Assembly (NCBI GenBank): GCA_007449985.2
Contig: VIIQ02000614.1
Location: forward strand, 1-64,000
From: Desmodesmus armatus
Taxonomy: Eukaryota > Chlorophyta > Chlorophyceae > Sphaeropleales > Scenedesmaceae
Length of the DNA: 64,000 nt
Direction: 5' to 3'
In this document: one piece after another, positions 1-12,274 of the stretch
How the letters are laid out: every line of letters begins with the position of its first letter
How positions within the stretch are numbered: position 1 is the first letter of the stretch
The notes under the pieces: model-generated
What the model was told of the DNA's origin: nothing
The model's input: the letters and a program-made list of their open reading frames with translations, nothing else
The model's database searches: none
Made by a program: the position numbers and the translations under genes

Positions 1-275
1 CTGCCACGGCCGCTGTCTGCCTGCTAGTGGTAACCACACCAGACGCACGATTGCGCCCCTTCCCTCGTTTCTGTAGCATTTTCGTACTCTGGACATCCCA
101 GGTAACCTTGCAGCGCACAGGTTGCACCCAATATCAAGCCAGCAGCATCGTCGCATTGCTGTCCTTGCAAGGGTTCCTGTTTGCCCAGGAGCAATGCGCC
201 ATTAGAATTTACTTGAATCTAGTAGATCAAAATGCACCATCCAGACTGACAGCTGGTTGCCTCTGCCTCTGCAGG

Positions 276-2676
276 ATGGCAAGTGCAATTGCAGTTTCCT
301 TGCAGCAGCTCCCAGATGAATGCCTGGTGCTGATCATGCAGCACTTGATCAGGAAGACCCCAGCAATGATAGCCTGCTGACAGCGGCAAAAGCTCACAGC
401 AGGCTGCACCAGGCAGCTAGGGAGGCACTGTCAGACATCCATACACGCTTGACTCAGCAGAAGCAGTTGGACAGCATCTCCCTGTACCTGAAAAGTACGG
501 CCGTCATGTTGACGACATCAGCCTTTTCGGAGATTAGGACCACCCCCTCTCCCTCAGTCTGCCCGAACAGCTGGAGCTGAGTAGTTTGATGCTGGACAAG
601 ATCAACCTGCAGTCAGCCCATGGCTTGGCCCTCAGGCTTTTGGGGAACAGCCCTCAAGCAGCTGCAACTTGGGGGTGCCAGCTGCAGATGAGCTACTGTG
701 TGAGCTACTTTATGATTGCAGCTGCTGGATGAGGCAGTGGGCGTGGCGCTTCTCGAGACACGGCACAGCTGACCAACCTGGAGGTTCTGCACTTGAGTTG
801 TTGACTTCAGCAACGCGCCACACCTTCAAGACTCACGGCTTGTCCTCCCCATGTGCTTGCTGGAGAGCTTCAAGCATCTCACGGTCCTGGCGCTCCATGG
901 CATGTGGATCGTGGGCCCGGAGGCAGCTGCCCCAGCCCTGCAGCCCGGCCAGTAGAGTCTACAGGCCCTGACAGGGCTGGTGCATCTGGAGTTGGAGTAC
1001 CTGAAGCTTGATGGTGGAGACACACTCAACCTTACCACCAGCCTGAGCATGCTGGCCGGAGCAGTCCGCCTGACAAGCCTAACCCTGATTGGGACTGACG
1101 ACGACAACGACGACGACAATGCTGATCTCACTGATCTGTGTGTGGAGGCGAGCGTCCTGGCCGGCAAGACACTGCTGCAGACGCTTTGTCTGGACAATTG
1201 CTCAATGCTGGGTGGAGCAGCAGGAGTTGCACAGCTGTTGTCCCACCTGCAGCCCCTTCAACAGCTGGAACACCTCTGCTTGAACTTGCAAGATGACCCG
1301 GAGGACATCCTGCCTTCAGCCTACTCAGCCCTCACGGCCAGTAGTAAGCTAGTAGACTTGGACCTGGTCGGATGCACACTGCCAGCAGGTGTGTGGCAGC
1401 ACATGTTGCCTGCTGGCAGGCAGCTGCCCAACTTGACGTCCCTGTTAGCCATGCACATCTCTGAGCCAGCAAGAGAATATGCCCAGCACCAGAGGGAAGC
1501 GTTCTGGTCAGCTGCTGCCCTGGCCTGAAGCAGCTTTCTGTGTCGGGGTTGCACGATGCGGGCGTGTACAACCCAGAGGTGCTAGCCTCACTGAAAGGGC
1601 TGAGTGATCTTTGTAGCTTAGAGGTGGAGTTTGAAGAAGTTGCTACTGCAGCTGAGTTGATGGAGGCAGTCTGCCAACTCACAAAGCTGCGGGAGCTTGA
1701 GGTATGGCTGCCAGATTCAGACGAGCTGCCAACAGCACTACTGCAACTGACTACACTGGAGGCATTGACAAGCTTGATTCTGTACAACTCAGAAGGCGGT
1801 GAAGAAGCCACTTTGACTTATGAGGTGAGAAGGACAATGCATGTGCTGTCTGTTGTGGCTTAGCATTGCTCACCACCAAACACCTTGCTGATTTTTGCCA
1901 GATTATATGTTTTAAACAGTCTGGCAGTCATGCCTGGTTCGGCTCTGCTTGTCAGTTGGTTGGGGGCTGTTTTGTTTGGGGCTGGTGGGCTTATTGACTG
2001 TTTTGTGGTGGTCTGTGCCTTCCTTAGTTGACAGGAAGCCCCACCTGTACATGCACCCACAGTATGCCTGCTTTCCTAAAGCTGACGGCAACTCCTTGCG
2101 CCCCCCCCCCCTTGCCCCCAAAAACCCCAACAGGGTGTTGACCCCTCCAACGTGGAAGCCGTGGAGAAGTTGGTCCTCGACAAACTGGCGGAGATGGCCC
2201 AGTCAGGGTTCAGCGCTGGTGCTGTTGAGGCTGCCATCAACACCATCATCAATGTCACATCTACGGTAGGCCTATATTGCCAGATGCCACTCAGTGTTGC
2301 GGCAACAATTGTGTTGCAACGCCTTGAGACTCTCCTGTCTTGTGCCTTGAAGGCGTCTCCGATATGCCCAACATCAACAGCTGCTCTGACTGCGGCAGAG
2401 TATGTGTGCATGGGCCACCCACATGCTGCTTGCCATGTGCTGTTCCGAGTAAGACACTGCCTGGATGTCTGCTTGCCTGCCAGGTCTGCTTCTCAGAAGC
2501 TGCGGCAGCATTCAACAGAGTGATCTGACCCCACCCTAACTGCAGCTCCTGCTTGTTTGTACTGCTGTATCTGTCAGGGCCCTGGTGATGAGCCTTTGCG
2601 GCGCCAACTGGCACGGCTCTTCGTCAATCACAGCAACCCGCAAGTCGCGTACTGGGCTGGACTCCAGGTTTTCTGA
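276..2676 (+). pseudogene. Disrupted F-box/LRR-like gene with a presequence-protease-like 3' exon
   Basis: An ATG at 276 opens an F-box-like start (LQQLPDECLVLIMQHL). The homologous reading then hops frame near 342 and again near 492, where a base seems missing from an A run. It meets an in-frame TAG near 534, a frame change near 810, a TAG at 953-955 and another frame change near 1500-1530. Between the breaks the text is clearly leucine-rich repeat (LVHLELEYLKL, LQQLEHLCLNL, LTKLRELEVWL). A good donor after 1824 and acceptor before 2134 join the LRR in frame to an exon (2134-2265) resembling the M16C presequence protease, then to a last exon at 2578-2676 ending in TGA. F-box/LRR proteins are usually substrate adaptors of SCF ubiquitin ligases. 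Seen: motifs, stops and splice sites. Inferred: pseudogene, or a gene with several assembly indels. The true 5' end may lie before 276. Confidence 0.55.
2099..2111. repeat. Poly-C tract inside the intron before the protease-like exon
   Basis: A run of about 11 C just upstream of the polypyrimidine tract and acceptor at 2131-2133. It is an indel-prone homopolymer next to a splice site. Confidence 0.7.
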
Positions 2677-4331
2677 CTTTGAATCACTTACTGAGTTGCA
2701 TGCTGGTGCGGGTGTGAGGTGGAGTGGCAGTGTGTTTTCTGTGCAGATTTGTCAGATTTGACTGATGTATGTGTGTTATCTAGTAGGAGATGCCCTGTAG
2801 ACTAGCCTACCAGTGTGACCTCAACACTGCCACCTTCTGGTTTGTATTGTGGCCCTTGGCTCAGCTGAGCTAAGCTGTGCTGTGCATCTGGTTATACAAG
2901 CTGCTGCCATGGCTAGCCGCCTACTAATGGGCCGCGTAGCCCATGTACTGCAGAAGGAACATGGGGGGGAGGGTGCCGGGTGACAGGCTGGACAGCAAGG
3001 CTGTCAAAGGCCCAGGTTGTGTTGAGTACTGCTGGGGGTAGCTGGATGTGCGTTTTGTGTCTTGAATTTGCTGCTTGCATGAGCTGGCATGGCTGGTCCC
3101 ACCAGTAGTTGTGCGGTTGTAGGCCTCTATGAGTGGTAGGGTTTCAGTACGGTGTCAGCTTGGAGTGAACGCTGTGCGTCTACTACCTTGTAGATAGAAC
3201 AGTTCCTTGCAGTAGTGACTCACCACCGAAGTGTGGCAAGATATCCGGCCAGTTAAGCGGGCATACACGCAAGACTGCTTGGGCTGATGCCTTCGGCTCA
3301 TTGTTGGTGACACGATTTGTTGGCAGGTTTTCAGGCGTCGATGGTGTTGGTAGTCCTTACTGTTGGCAGCCAACCGAACATGACAATGCCGTAGCCAGTG
3401 TTGCTTACGGCGTGATGCACATAAGGCCATTACGGCCATGCGGCCACTGGCATAAGTTGGGCACCCCTTGGCTGGAGTAGAGAGGTTGCATGTGAAAACT
3501 TGCGCTTCTGCTGACACCAGCTGTGGCCTGCACCTTGGTTGTGGTGGCAGTGGTATCCAGCCAAGCAACGAGGTTGCAGCCTTGAGCAAGCGGCTTGACA
3601 AGTGAGTTCAGTTGCTGTGCATTGTGTTTTGTGCCCAGCAGCCTGCTGAGCCTGCTTCCTTCCAAGTTGAGTGACTGCAAAAGGCCTGGTAACGAGTTTT
3701 GGGTTGTGACTGAATGAGCTTGGGCGCAGTATCACACTGCCCTGACAATGTTGCTTGGTGGCACGGTTGCTAACACCGATGTTGCACAGTGTGGCAATGT
3801 GGGTCTGACTGGCACTGATGGCACTGAAGGTGACAGCTGGAGCAGCTGACTGCCCAGTGAAGCACTTCCAGACATTCCCCAAACTATTGTGCCCATGGTG
3901 TTCTGAAACACTGCTGCCATGTGCGTGCGGAGTGCAGGACTGCTAGACCGACCGAGTGGGAGTGTGTGCTGGCAACCCTGATGCACCCAGCAGCACTAGC
4001 TCGCCTCACAAAGCATAATTCATGTATGCTCAGCCAAACACAGACCTGCCAGAGGGCTACCAAAGAGTTACTTGCAAACAGCACCTTTGCTGATCCGAAC
4101 ACACACAACCTTCAGCGCATGGCACAGCACACCGCGAATTCGAACAATCTGCAGAGGCTTGCCTGATTTTGCACAACACCCAGTCAACTCAGCACAATGG
4201 CATGCATTGCATCACCTCAGCACGCCAGGACTTTGTACTACAGGTAGCCCTGTACTATGAGTACAGAGTACACAACCAGTAATTCTTCTATGTCATCACA
4301 ACATGTCCTTGCTGCCTTCTGCAGCTGCTGC
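2677..4331. other. Intergenic stretch, no gene recognised
   Basis: About 1.65 kb between the stop of the broken LRR gene and the stop of the minus-strand FKBP gene. Short open frames exist on both strands but none shows a protein family, a splice pattern or codon use like the neighbouring genes. It probably holds the 3' untranslated regions of two convergent genes. Confidence 0.5.
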
Positions 4332-6719
4332 CTACTCGTCCATGTCAAGACCTGCAGCCAAGAAAACAAGCAAGGGTTGGTCATGGACACGATCCTTCAC
4401 ACAGTTACTGCTGGGTTGGCCTGTTGACCCCACAGCTGCGCATGTCACCAACAAGAGAGCAGGGCAGCCACAAGCCATATCACAAGACCCAACAGTTGCT
4501 TCCCGCACACCTGGGATGTAGAGCAGCTGCACATCGAAGATCATGGGGCTGTTGGCAGGGACAGAGGGCCTGCAGCACAGACACAGCAGGCAGAAGAGCC
4601 AATCAGCAGTGTCGACAACAACACGATCCATCAACCACATGGCAGCCTGTTGCAGCTTGGGGCTGCATTGCATGACAATCCAGCATCATAACTGGCCTGT
4701 AAACTTGCTGTTGCACACATGTTGAAAACCCCATTCAGGTTATGAAGGGAAGGGAAGTGCTTGTAGTGACATGCAGTTGCTGCTGCTGGCTGGCTGGCAG
4801 CGCAAGCGAATGCATGCACATCCAGGCCGAAGCTGCAGTCGACGTGTGAAGGACCGTAAGAGACATGCCAACAGAATGCTGCCACAACGCCATCACACAA
4901 CACAGGCAATACAGAGATGGGTGCTGCCAACGCACAACACAACGCCTGTGTGAAGGCAGAGCCATTGTGCCTGGCGTGCTGCTGGTCTGGTCCACCCACC
5001 TGCCAGCTGCTGCCTTGAGTGGCTTGGGGAATGCAAGCTCTCCGGGGATATACAGCCGCCTCACACCACCAACCTGGGGATATGCAACAGCAACACATGC
5101 CAGTAGTCACCAATAGTCACACAACCCATTCAGCGTGTAGGTGGGGCTAATCTCCAGATGCTGTGCAGTTTCCTTTGTGCGGTCTGCAGAAACTGACTCA
5201 CTGATGAGCTGTGATGGAAACAGCCCCACTGCCCCAAGCCTGTGCCAGGCCCACAGGGTCACACACATGCAGTGGTAGCATCCATTCCATGCTGATTGTT
5301 GGGACAGACAGCTGGACCCCGACTGTGGTGCCCTTGCCTTTCACGCCGCCAGCAACATGTCACCCAAGCATGCCCCACCCCTGGTGTCCTAGCTGGCTGT
5401 GCGCACCTTCATTGACAGCAATCCCTCGTCCAACTGATCTAGTCCAACCTGGCGCCAAGCATGCAGTGCAATAAATAGACACTGCTGCTTCCACCCCCTT
5501 TCCTTGATAACATACCCCTCCAGCATGCCCCACCCCTGCTATTCTGGTCGTGCGCACCTTCATTGAGAGCAGTCCCTCATCCAGTCCTGGCAGCACCTGT
5601 CCTGCTCCCACCCTGATGTCAAAGGGCTGCTTCTCAAGGCTGTTCTCAAACACACGGCCGGCGGGGGTCATGGCCACGTAGTTCACAACAACCTACAGCC
5701 ATGGTATGTACGAACAGGGCAACACAGCACAGCACAGGAGTCGAGCACGGGATCTCGTCAGTGGTGCACTGCCTCACACGCCTGCCATGACTTGCACGCC
5801 GTGCACACCCCTACATGCTGACACACTCAATCGCTCCCTTGAATCACTCCCTCACTCGTTCAGTCACTCAGCAATTGCTCACCTGGTAGCCTGTGATAGG
5901 CTGTGGTCCCGTGCCTGTCACAATCTCCTTGTACTGGAGGCCTGAGGCGGTGGTGACCATCTCCTTGGACTCAAGGGCAGACACACAGGATGCATCACAC
6001 AGTGCCTTGCCATCGTCGTCGGCAAACGCCGCACTGCAGGACCGACAAAGCAGCAAATTGGAGTCTGCTGTCACTGTGTGTACAGTGTACAAGCTCGACA
6101 CGAATGCAGTGGTGGTAGCTGTTGGGTGACATGGTACCCCCTCAGTGCTGAAAGGGGTCTCACCACCGCCATTTGCTGGTTGAACAGCTGCACATATGCC
6201 TTTTGCAGCTCAGGTGACAGGGTGTGCAGTGTATGCAAACAGCTGAAACTATTGCTGTATCAGGTGCCAAGATCAGTGCCGGCCCTGAGACAGCTCATCA
6301 CCCCTTGACAAGGAACGCTCACCCGCTGAAGGCAATCACTCCAGCTGCTGCCATGGCAGCTGCCTTCTGCATGATGCTGTGCTGGCTGCTGCTGGCCTTG
6401 CAGCTCACACTGACTGCACGGGGCCGGGAGCCTGCACAATTGTGGCAGGGGGACCATACGTCAGTGCAGGTGTTTTGGATTGTGCAGACCTAATATAACG
6501 TGCAGGTTCAATGGCAATAATCATATGTCGTAAGAGTTCCGAGAACGCACAGATGGCCACACCTGAGAAAGGCTTCTTCTGTACTCCTGCCCTCATCTGC
6601 TGCCCCTACTCCCACACCACACAACAGCAGTGAGGTTAGGCCGACTTCGCTGGCGCATTGTGTATTGGAAGACAAATACATGCGAACCTTACCCTGCTGA
6701 AGCTCTGAGCGAGTGCCAT
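4332..6719 (-). CDS. Thylakoid-lumen FKBP-type peptidyl-prolyl isomerase, FKBP16-3-like
   Basis: Predicted cis-trans prolyl isomerase of the chloroplast lumen, 245 residues in 8 exons: 6693-6719, 6323-6489, 6138-6242, 5883-6033, 5558-5692, 5000-5073, 4511-4569 and 4332-4351. All joins keep phase. The N terminus has Arg/Ser-rich transit text (SRPRAVSVSCKASSS) followed by an Ala-rich hydrophobic segment (AAAMAAAGVIAFSG), as in lumen-targeted proteins. The FKBP fold runs from TTASGLQYKEIVTGTGP through VNYVAMTPAGRVFENSLEK and GQVLPGLDEGLLSMK to the last strands (RRLYIPGELAFP, VFDVQLLYIPG in family terms, here MIFDVQLLYIPG). The ending LDMDE is typical of the FKBP16-3 group. The isomerase-site aromatics of active FKBPs are only partly visible, so activity is uncertain. 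Exons 1 to 3 are less certain than 4 to 8. The intron after exon 5 contains a duplicated copy of the exon-5 donor. Confidence 0.85.
5365..5592. repeat. Imperfect duplication of the end of FKBP exon 5 and its donor site
   Basis: About 70 bases at 5520-5592, covering the last codons of the exon (DEGLLSMK) and the start of the intron, recur at 5365-5436 inside that intron with scattered differences. Both copies contain tcaatgaag|gtgcgca on the minus strand, so a second donor-like site lies about 160 bases downstream of the real one. Confidence 0.75.
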
Positions 6720-7037
6720 GGTGACTTGCTGTGCTTGCAGGTGATCTACCGCGACAATTGTCTGCAATGCCACGACCTGAAACTGCACCGTTCGAGCGTT
6801 TGCACAGATATGTATCCAATCCACAAGCTTACAACGGCTGAAGTTGATGCGCGTCCAACAGTGCCAACTTTGAAATACCCAACAGATACAACAAGCTGAG
6901 CGAGCGATCAGCCACAATCCCAGAAGCAACTGCTCTGCAACAGCACAGTTCCCAGGCGGGGTCTGTCAACCATATCGCTGCCAAGCACCAGTCACTCGGT
7001 CACCAAGTCATTTGAAGTGGCGCTTGTAAGAGTGCTG

Positions 7038-10000
7038 CTAGTTGCGCCTAGGCCTGCGTGAGTACTGCTGCCTGCTGTGGTCTGCTGCTGGCTCCTCCGG
7101 GTGTGCTGGGCTGATCACAACCTGCAGGAGCCCGGGGTGCACCTCCATGTAGATTGGTACATGGGGCACCAACTCGCCATCCAGCTCCAGATATGTGCCG
7201 TAGTCACGGGGGGCAAAGATCATCGCACGCACCTGCAGCGACAGCACGAAACATAGCACAGTACAGTCAGCTGCTCAGTCAGCTTTTTGCTGCAGTGAAC
7301 TACTAGCCACCTACTAACAAGCCAAAGGGACGGGTGTGATCGCCCACCACACAACAGATAACGATTGTCGTGTAATCGCGCACCACACAACAGATGACGA
7401 ATGCCTTGTAACTCTGCATCCAGACACTCACCTTCTCCTGTATGAGGCTCTTGCTGTTGAGGTGGCTGCCCGTCTCAGCCTTCGCCAGGAAGGCCAGCGC
7501 CTGCACCCTGCCGATAAACCCTGGCAGCCCCTCATACAGCAGCATGTTGAAGTGCCCAGAGTGCAGGCTGCCCTGTGGGTTCATATTGCTGGTGGCTGAA
7601 ATAAACGGCGGGTTGATGCAGGCAAACAGCTGCAGCGGGTCATGCCACACCCTCCAGCCTGGCGGCAAGCTGCTGGCTGCTGCTTCCTGGGAAGGTACGT
7701 TGACTGGCAAACGCCCAACCTGCTGCAGCAGCGGCAGCTCAGGACCTGCAGCAAACAAGCAAACAGCACCACACCCAACCGCATTTACTGCATGCCGGGG
7801 TCTTCTACACAGTATGTGGCATCACGGCGACTTTGGATCATCTGACATCGCACCTCAGATAAGCAGTAAGATCAGCATGATTCAGAGAAGGGAAATACAC
7901 AGCCAGCAGCACGGCCCTCCGTACCTTGCTGAGGGAAGTCCTGCAAGCTGAGTGAGGGCCCGGGGTAGCGGTCAGGCTGCACCACCACACTCGCCACCCT
8001 GGCACAAGACACAGGCAGCTGGCCCGGCCCACTGCCACCCCCTGCTGTAGTGCTGACACTACTGCTTCCTGCAGCTCCCTCCTGCTGCAGGGCGGCACTG
8101 CTGACAACGCCCATGCTGCTGCTGTCACTGCTGCCGGTTGACTGCAGCTGGCTGGCGTTGCTGCTGTAGGCTGTGCTGGCTGCGGCTTCAGCTGGGTTTG
8201 GGGGTGGTTTGCTTGGCTGTGTGGTGTGTATGTCGGTGTCGGTGTCAGCTGGCAGCCAGGCTATGCTGGCTCCGTACTTGTCTCCCTTCACAAGCACCTC
8301 CTGTAGGGGCACGGGACAATAGTAACAGAGTGACAAGAGGCAGGATGCGTGCTGGTGGTGGGTGGGTTTTGAGGTGTGGATGATGTTTGTTGAAGATGCA
8401 AGGGAGGGGTGTAGGGGCTAGCTGGGCTAAATGCAGGGCACTCAGCTGACAGTCACCGATGGGGATGGCCAGCAGTGTGGCTTCATGAGCAAGGTGTGAC
8501 TGCAAAGGTGCCAAACACACTCAATGCCATGGTACAACTAGTGCTGTAGCTGCTGCCGCCTACTGGTACCTATCACAACACAGCACATGCTACGTGTAGT
8601 ACATCCCCAAGTCCCAAAAGACTATTTGGAAGCAACACCCAATCCTGCAGTACAGCGCTGTCGCGTGCCGCATTCCCTGTTCTCCTTCCTGGCTCACTGC
8701 CGCACTCACCCACACCGCTCCCAGAGTGAACCGCAGGTCACCCATCCACCTAAACCTCTCCGTGTTGATGTCCAAATTCGCCAGGCTCCCATACGCCACA
8801 GACAGCATGATGTACTGCCTGCTAGCCGGCGGCTGCAGTACACTAGCCACATCCATGGGACTAACTACAGCCTTACAGATGGCAAAGGCCGCTGTGGGGG
8901 CATCCCTCAGGCCACAGGAGTGGGCCAGGCCGTTGCCGCTGCCTCCCGGACGTGGGCGATGGGGATGCGACGGGCTGCGTCCCAGTCTGGCCGACTGAGC
9001 AGGCCCTGTGAGAGGGAAGGAGGGAGGGATGGAGAGAGATATGGTGGCGAGATGGTCAGCATTGCTGTGAGCTGTGTTGGAAGATGCAGTAGTGGTTGGT
9101 GTAGAGTTGTGACGGCGGCGGTGGTGTTGGTGGAGGGGTCAGGTAGGAATGCTACGGGTAACCATGCACCTGAGGCTGACCTCTAGGTGCCACTGGCTAG
9201 GTATGCCGAGTGATTGACAACAAAGTGATTGCAAGCAAGTGACCTTTACATATGTTCCGCAGAGTGGGTCAAAACGAGAAGGCAAGGAGTGCTGGTGATC
9301 AATGGTGGTCCTAAAAGACCAGCTTGGCTTGCGCCAAGGTCTCCCACCAGCGCAACCTGCCGAAATCAGTCATTGCAGACATAACCAGCCCCCAATGCAA
9401 TGTAGCCAGTTCCAGGATCATGCAACTTGCCAACCAGTGGTCACGCCGGTGGGGTCCACGCCCCCTGTCCCTAATATTTAAAAAAGTAATTAAAAACATG
9501 AGTCACCTGCAGTCCCTCATACACGGTGCCGTCCCCTCCCACAAACACCACAAGGTCCACAGCAGACAGGTCCAGCTGAGACATGATGTTGGTGGCAGCA
9601 CCAGGGCCAGAGGTGACGATGCTCTCAACACTCATGCCTGCTGCGTCCTGCAGCACCGGCAGCACCTGCCACTCGAACACACGCTCCGCCCTGCAGCAAC
9701 ATAGCACATCACAACAGAGCATCATGACTGAATGCAAACAGCGACAGCATGCTGCTGTGGCATGCTGCTTAGCAGCTGCTGTTGCTGCCATCGCACTGTT
9801 CCTAGGCTAGTAGCTGCCGTAAGCCTTACAGTGATGCAGTGCGTGTGTGTTTGATCCCTCGATTGTCCCGTCCAGTGCCACGTCTGCTGTGCACGCACCT
9901 GCCCTGCCCGCTCTTGGGGTTTATGATGGCCACTACCCGTGGCGGTGCCTGCCTGCCCTGCCATGCAGCTGCCCTGCACACCTCCTGCACCAGAGCACTA

Positions 10001-10921
10001 GCTTCACTACCGCTGGCACAGGAGAACGGCAGCGTCTTGTGCAGCTTGAACCGAGGGTGCGGCCTGCTGCCGCCGCCACTGCTGCCGCTGCCGCCACTGC
10101 TGCTGCTGCTGCTGGAGGAGATGGGTCGCCTGGGGACGAAGTACCACACCCTAAAGGTGTAAGGACCTTCAAGCGCTGCCCCTACCACGTGCCAGCCAGA
10201 GACCTGAGCAGCGGGGATGACAGTGCACGGTGCAAGTGGTGGGAGTCAGGTGGTCATCTAGGGGTGCTTTACGAGGTGACTGATCTAGGGGGCAGATCAG
10301 GTGACTGATTTAAGGGGCAGATCAGGAAATGTGCCAGCTGGAGTTCATCGTCCCACGCCCCCCCAGTGCAGTCATGCAGCAAAAAGCATGAGAACTGCAG
10401 CAGTTGGTGGTCCAGTTATCCTCTGAGGACAGTGGCTGCATCGTGCTTTATGTCGATCGGCGTACCTCTGGCTCCATGTTCTGCTTCCCGCACAGGCTGC
10501 ACCACAGCACACTCTTCTTCTGTGGCAAGGGCAGTGTGGACCCCTGGTGAGATAACTGTGCCGAAGGGCTAGTGGGCAGTGGGTCCCTGAGCTCAGCACA
10601 AAGACGTGCTGGCCGCACCTCAAGAGCTTTGAAGCTGACACCTCCATCCTTGAAAATGGTGAGGGTCCCCTTGACCCCATTGCAGGTCACTACATGGGTG
10701 CTGTTGCTGTCCCCAACTGTGGTGCTGCCCAACAGCGGTTCCTGTAGTGTGCGAGCGCTCATTTGGGTGCCCTGGTCCCTTAAATCCGAAGCAGCAACGT
10801 CATTTGCTGCAACGACCGCATCTCTGAGAGTATAGTTGAGTGGAGGATCTATCTGGTGGTTGTTTGCTTTTGCTACTGTGCAAGGACCACGAAAACGCGC
10901 TGTAGTTTGAAACGCTTTCAT
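7038..10921 (-). CDS. Sphingosine/ceramide kinase-like lipid kinase (DAGK catalytic fold)
   Basis: Predicted ATP-dependent kinase of long-chain sphingoid bases or ceramide, about 708 residues in 7 exons: 10466-10921, 9899-10203, 9507-9690, 8710-9005, 7925-8300, 7432-7745 and 7038-7232. The N-terminal part has a PH-like strand pattern (CNGVKGTLTIFKDGGVSF). The catalytic domain follows: nucleotide-binding INPKSGQG near residue 245, FVGGDGTVYEGL near 304, then PGGSGNGLA and the substrate-side segment ending RFRWMGDLRFTLGAV. The C-terminal half carries a Ser/Gln-rich insertion of about 80 residues (7950-8230) before strands that close the fold (PRDYGTYLELDGE). One base is missing near 8949: the frame switches exactly where gtccggga should read gtcccggga to give VPGGSGNG. 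All exon phases otherwise agree. Whether the substrate is sphingosine or ceramide cannot be read from sequence. Confidence 0.85.
10276..10325. repeat. Two tandem 25-bp direct repeats in a lipid-kinase intron
   Basis: Copies at 10276-10300 and 10301-10325 begin gtgactgat and end ggcagatcag, differing at three positions. They lie within the first intron of the lipid kinase gene. Confidence 0.8.
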
Positions 10922-11105
10922 TTCCTAGACAGAAACAAACCCCATACCAGCCTTGCGTGCGATCTATGTATGGTCAAGGGATGGCACGTCAGCTTGCGAC
11001 ACCGACACACAAGAAAGCATAGAAAGCCCTAAAATCCATATTTGTTACAGATTTAGCAATTATGATCCGAACAGTGGGTGCCCAGCTGCACTGGACGCAA
11101 CAAAG

Positions 11106-12274
11106 TCAGGTTTTGCTCTTCTGCTCCTGAAGCCTCAGTTTTTGCAGGGCTGTCTGCAGAGCTTCCTCTTCCTGCTGCTGAATGAATTCCAGGTAGCCTG
11201 TTGTCGACTGTTCACGCCTGCAAGCAGCAAAGGAAGGAGAAGACTCTGTCAATGGACTTGCCAAGCACAACATTGGGCCAGCCTGGCATGGTCGCATGTG
11301 ATGCGGCAGTGACAGCCATCACCTTGATGATGTTCACCACTGGCAATATCTGATGTGCTCAAACATCGTGTCGCTGCTGACTGACTGCATTTGGGGCCAT
11401 GCTGTCCCATAGACTTGCACATGACAACAAACATCAATGCAACATACAACCAGCTGGTGGCTGCTGCTCCACACAGCAAGCTTACCCAGCTGTCTCCAGC
11501 TCCTGTGACAATTTTGGACTCAACCGCCAGCCATGTGCATCCACCGGGACTGGCTGGTGTCCTGGCTGCTGCCATCGCTGCTCCTGCTGCTGCTGCTGCT
11601 GCTCCTGCCCGGCTGGCAAGCGCATCGCCTTTTGATGCTCTGCCACAACTTGGGTCGCCAGCGACGGCTGCGCTGAGTTGATCTGCACTGGCTGCAGCTT
11701 GACCTGCAAGCAACGTAGGGGGCAACATTACACGACTCCTGTCAACCCTCGACTCTGTAATGCAGCAAAGCAAGCATTGCCGACTCAATGCAAGCTCGAA
11801 CGCAAATGCTACACGCAACAGTGGCAGCCCAGTAGAATCAACCAGTCAAAATTGAGCGAAACCAGCCACCATACTGACAACACTGAACAACAACTGTACT
11901 ACAGGTATCACTACCCGATGACCAGAGCCACCCACCTGAGGGTAGATACGCATGAGGTTTTTGTACAGTGGGGCATCATTGTACATGACCACCGGCGGTG
12001 AGGCGTGTTTGAGGAACAGCTCTGCTGTCCGATACCTGCACAGGTGAAATGTGTTGTCAATACAACAGAAAGCTCACTGCCTGTTTGCATGATCGTGATG
12101 TTGCAATTGAAAGCCAGCCAGCATACATGGCTGCACAACAGGCTGGCACCCCAATGCAACAGCAGCAGAGGTCACCAACCTGCTGAGTACATGCCAGGAC
12201 TTGGGCAGTTCAAATAAGGAAGAGTCTGCAGCCCTTAGTAGCTTGTGCACCAAAGACTTTCGCGCCCGGCCCAT
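11106..12274 (-). CDS. Conserved-looking 174-residue protein, unknown (possible mitoribosomal mS23-like)
   Basis: Four exons with consistent phases: 12180-12274, 11936-12035, 11486-11703 and 11106-11217. The start MGRARKSLVHKLLRAADS is the only ATG that fits, and the end QEQKSKT meets a TGA. The first half has basic and aromatic text (FELPKSWHVLSRYRTAELFL, then PPVVMYNDAPLYKNLMRIYP). The middle is Gln-rich (EQQQQQQEQRWQQ) and the end is a charged helix. The pattern of a Pro-Pro-hydrophobic strand followed by a Tyr/Arg-rich helix faintly recalls the mitochondrial ribosomal protein mS23/Rsm25 family, but I cannot claim homology. It is 184 bases downstream of the lipid-kinase start, on the same strand, and head-to-head with the ABCC gene. 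Confidence 0.65.
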
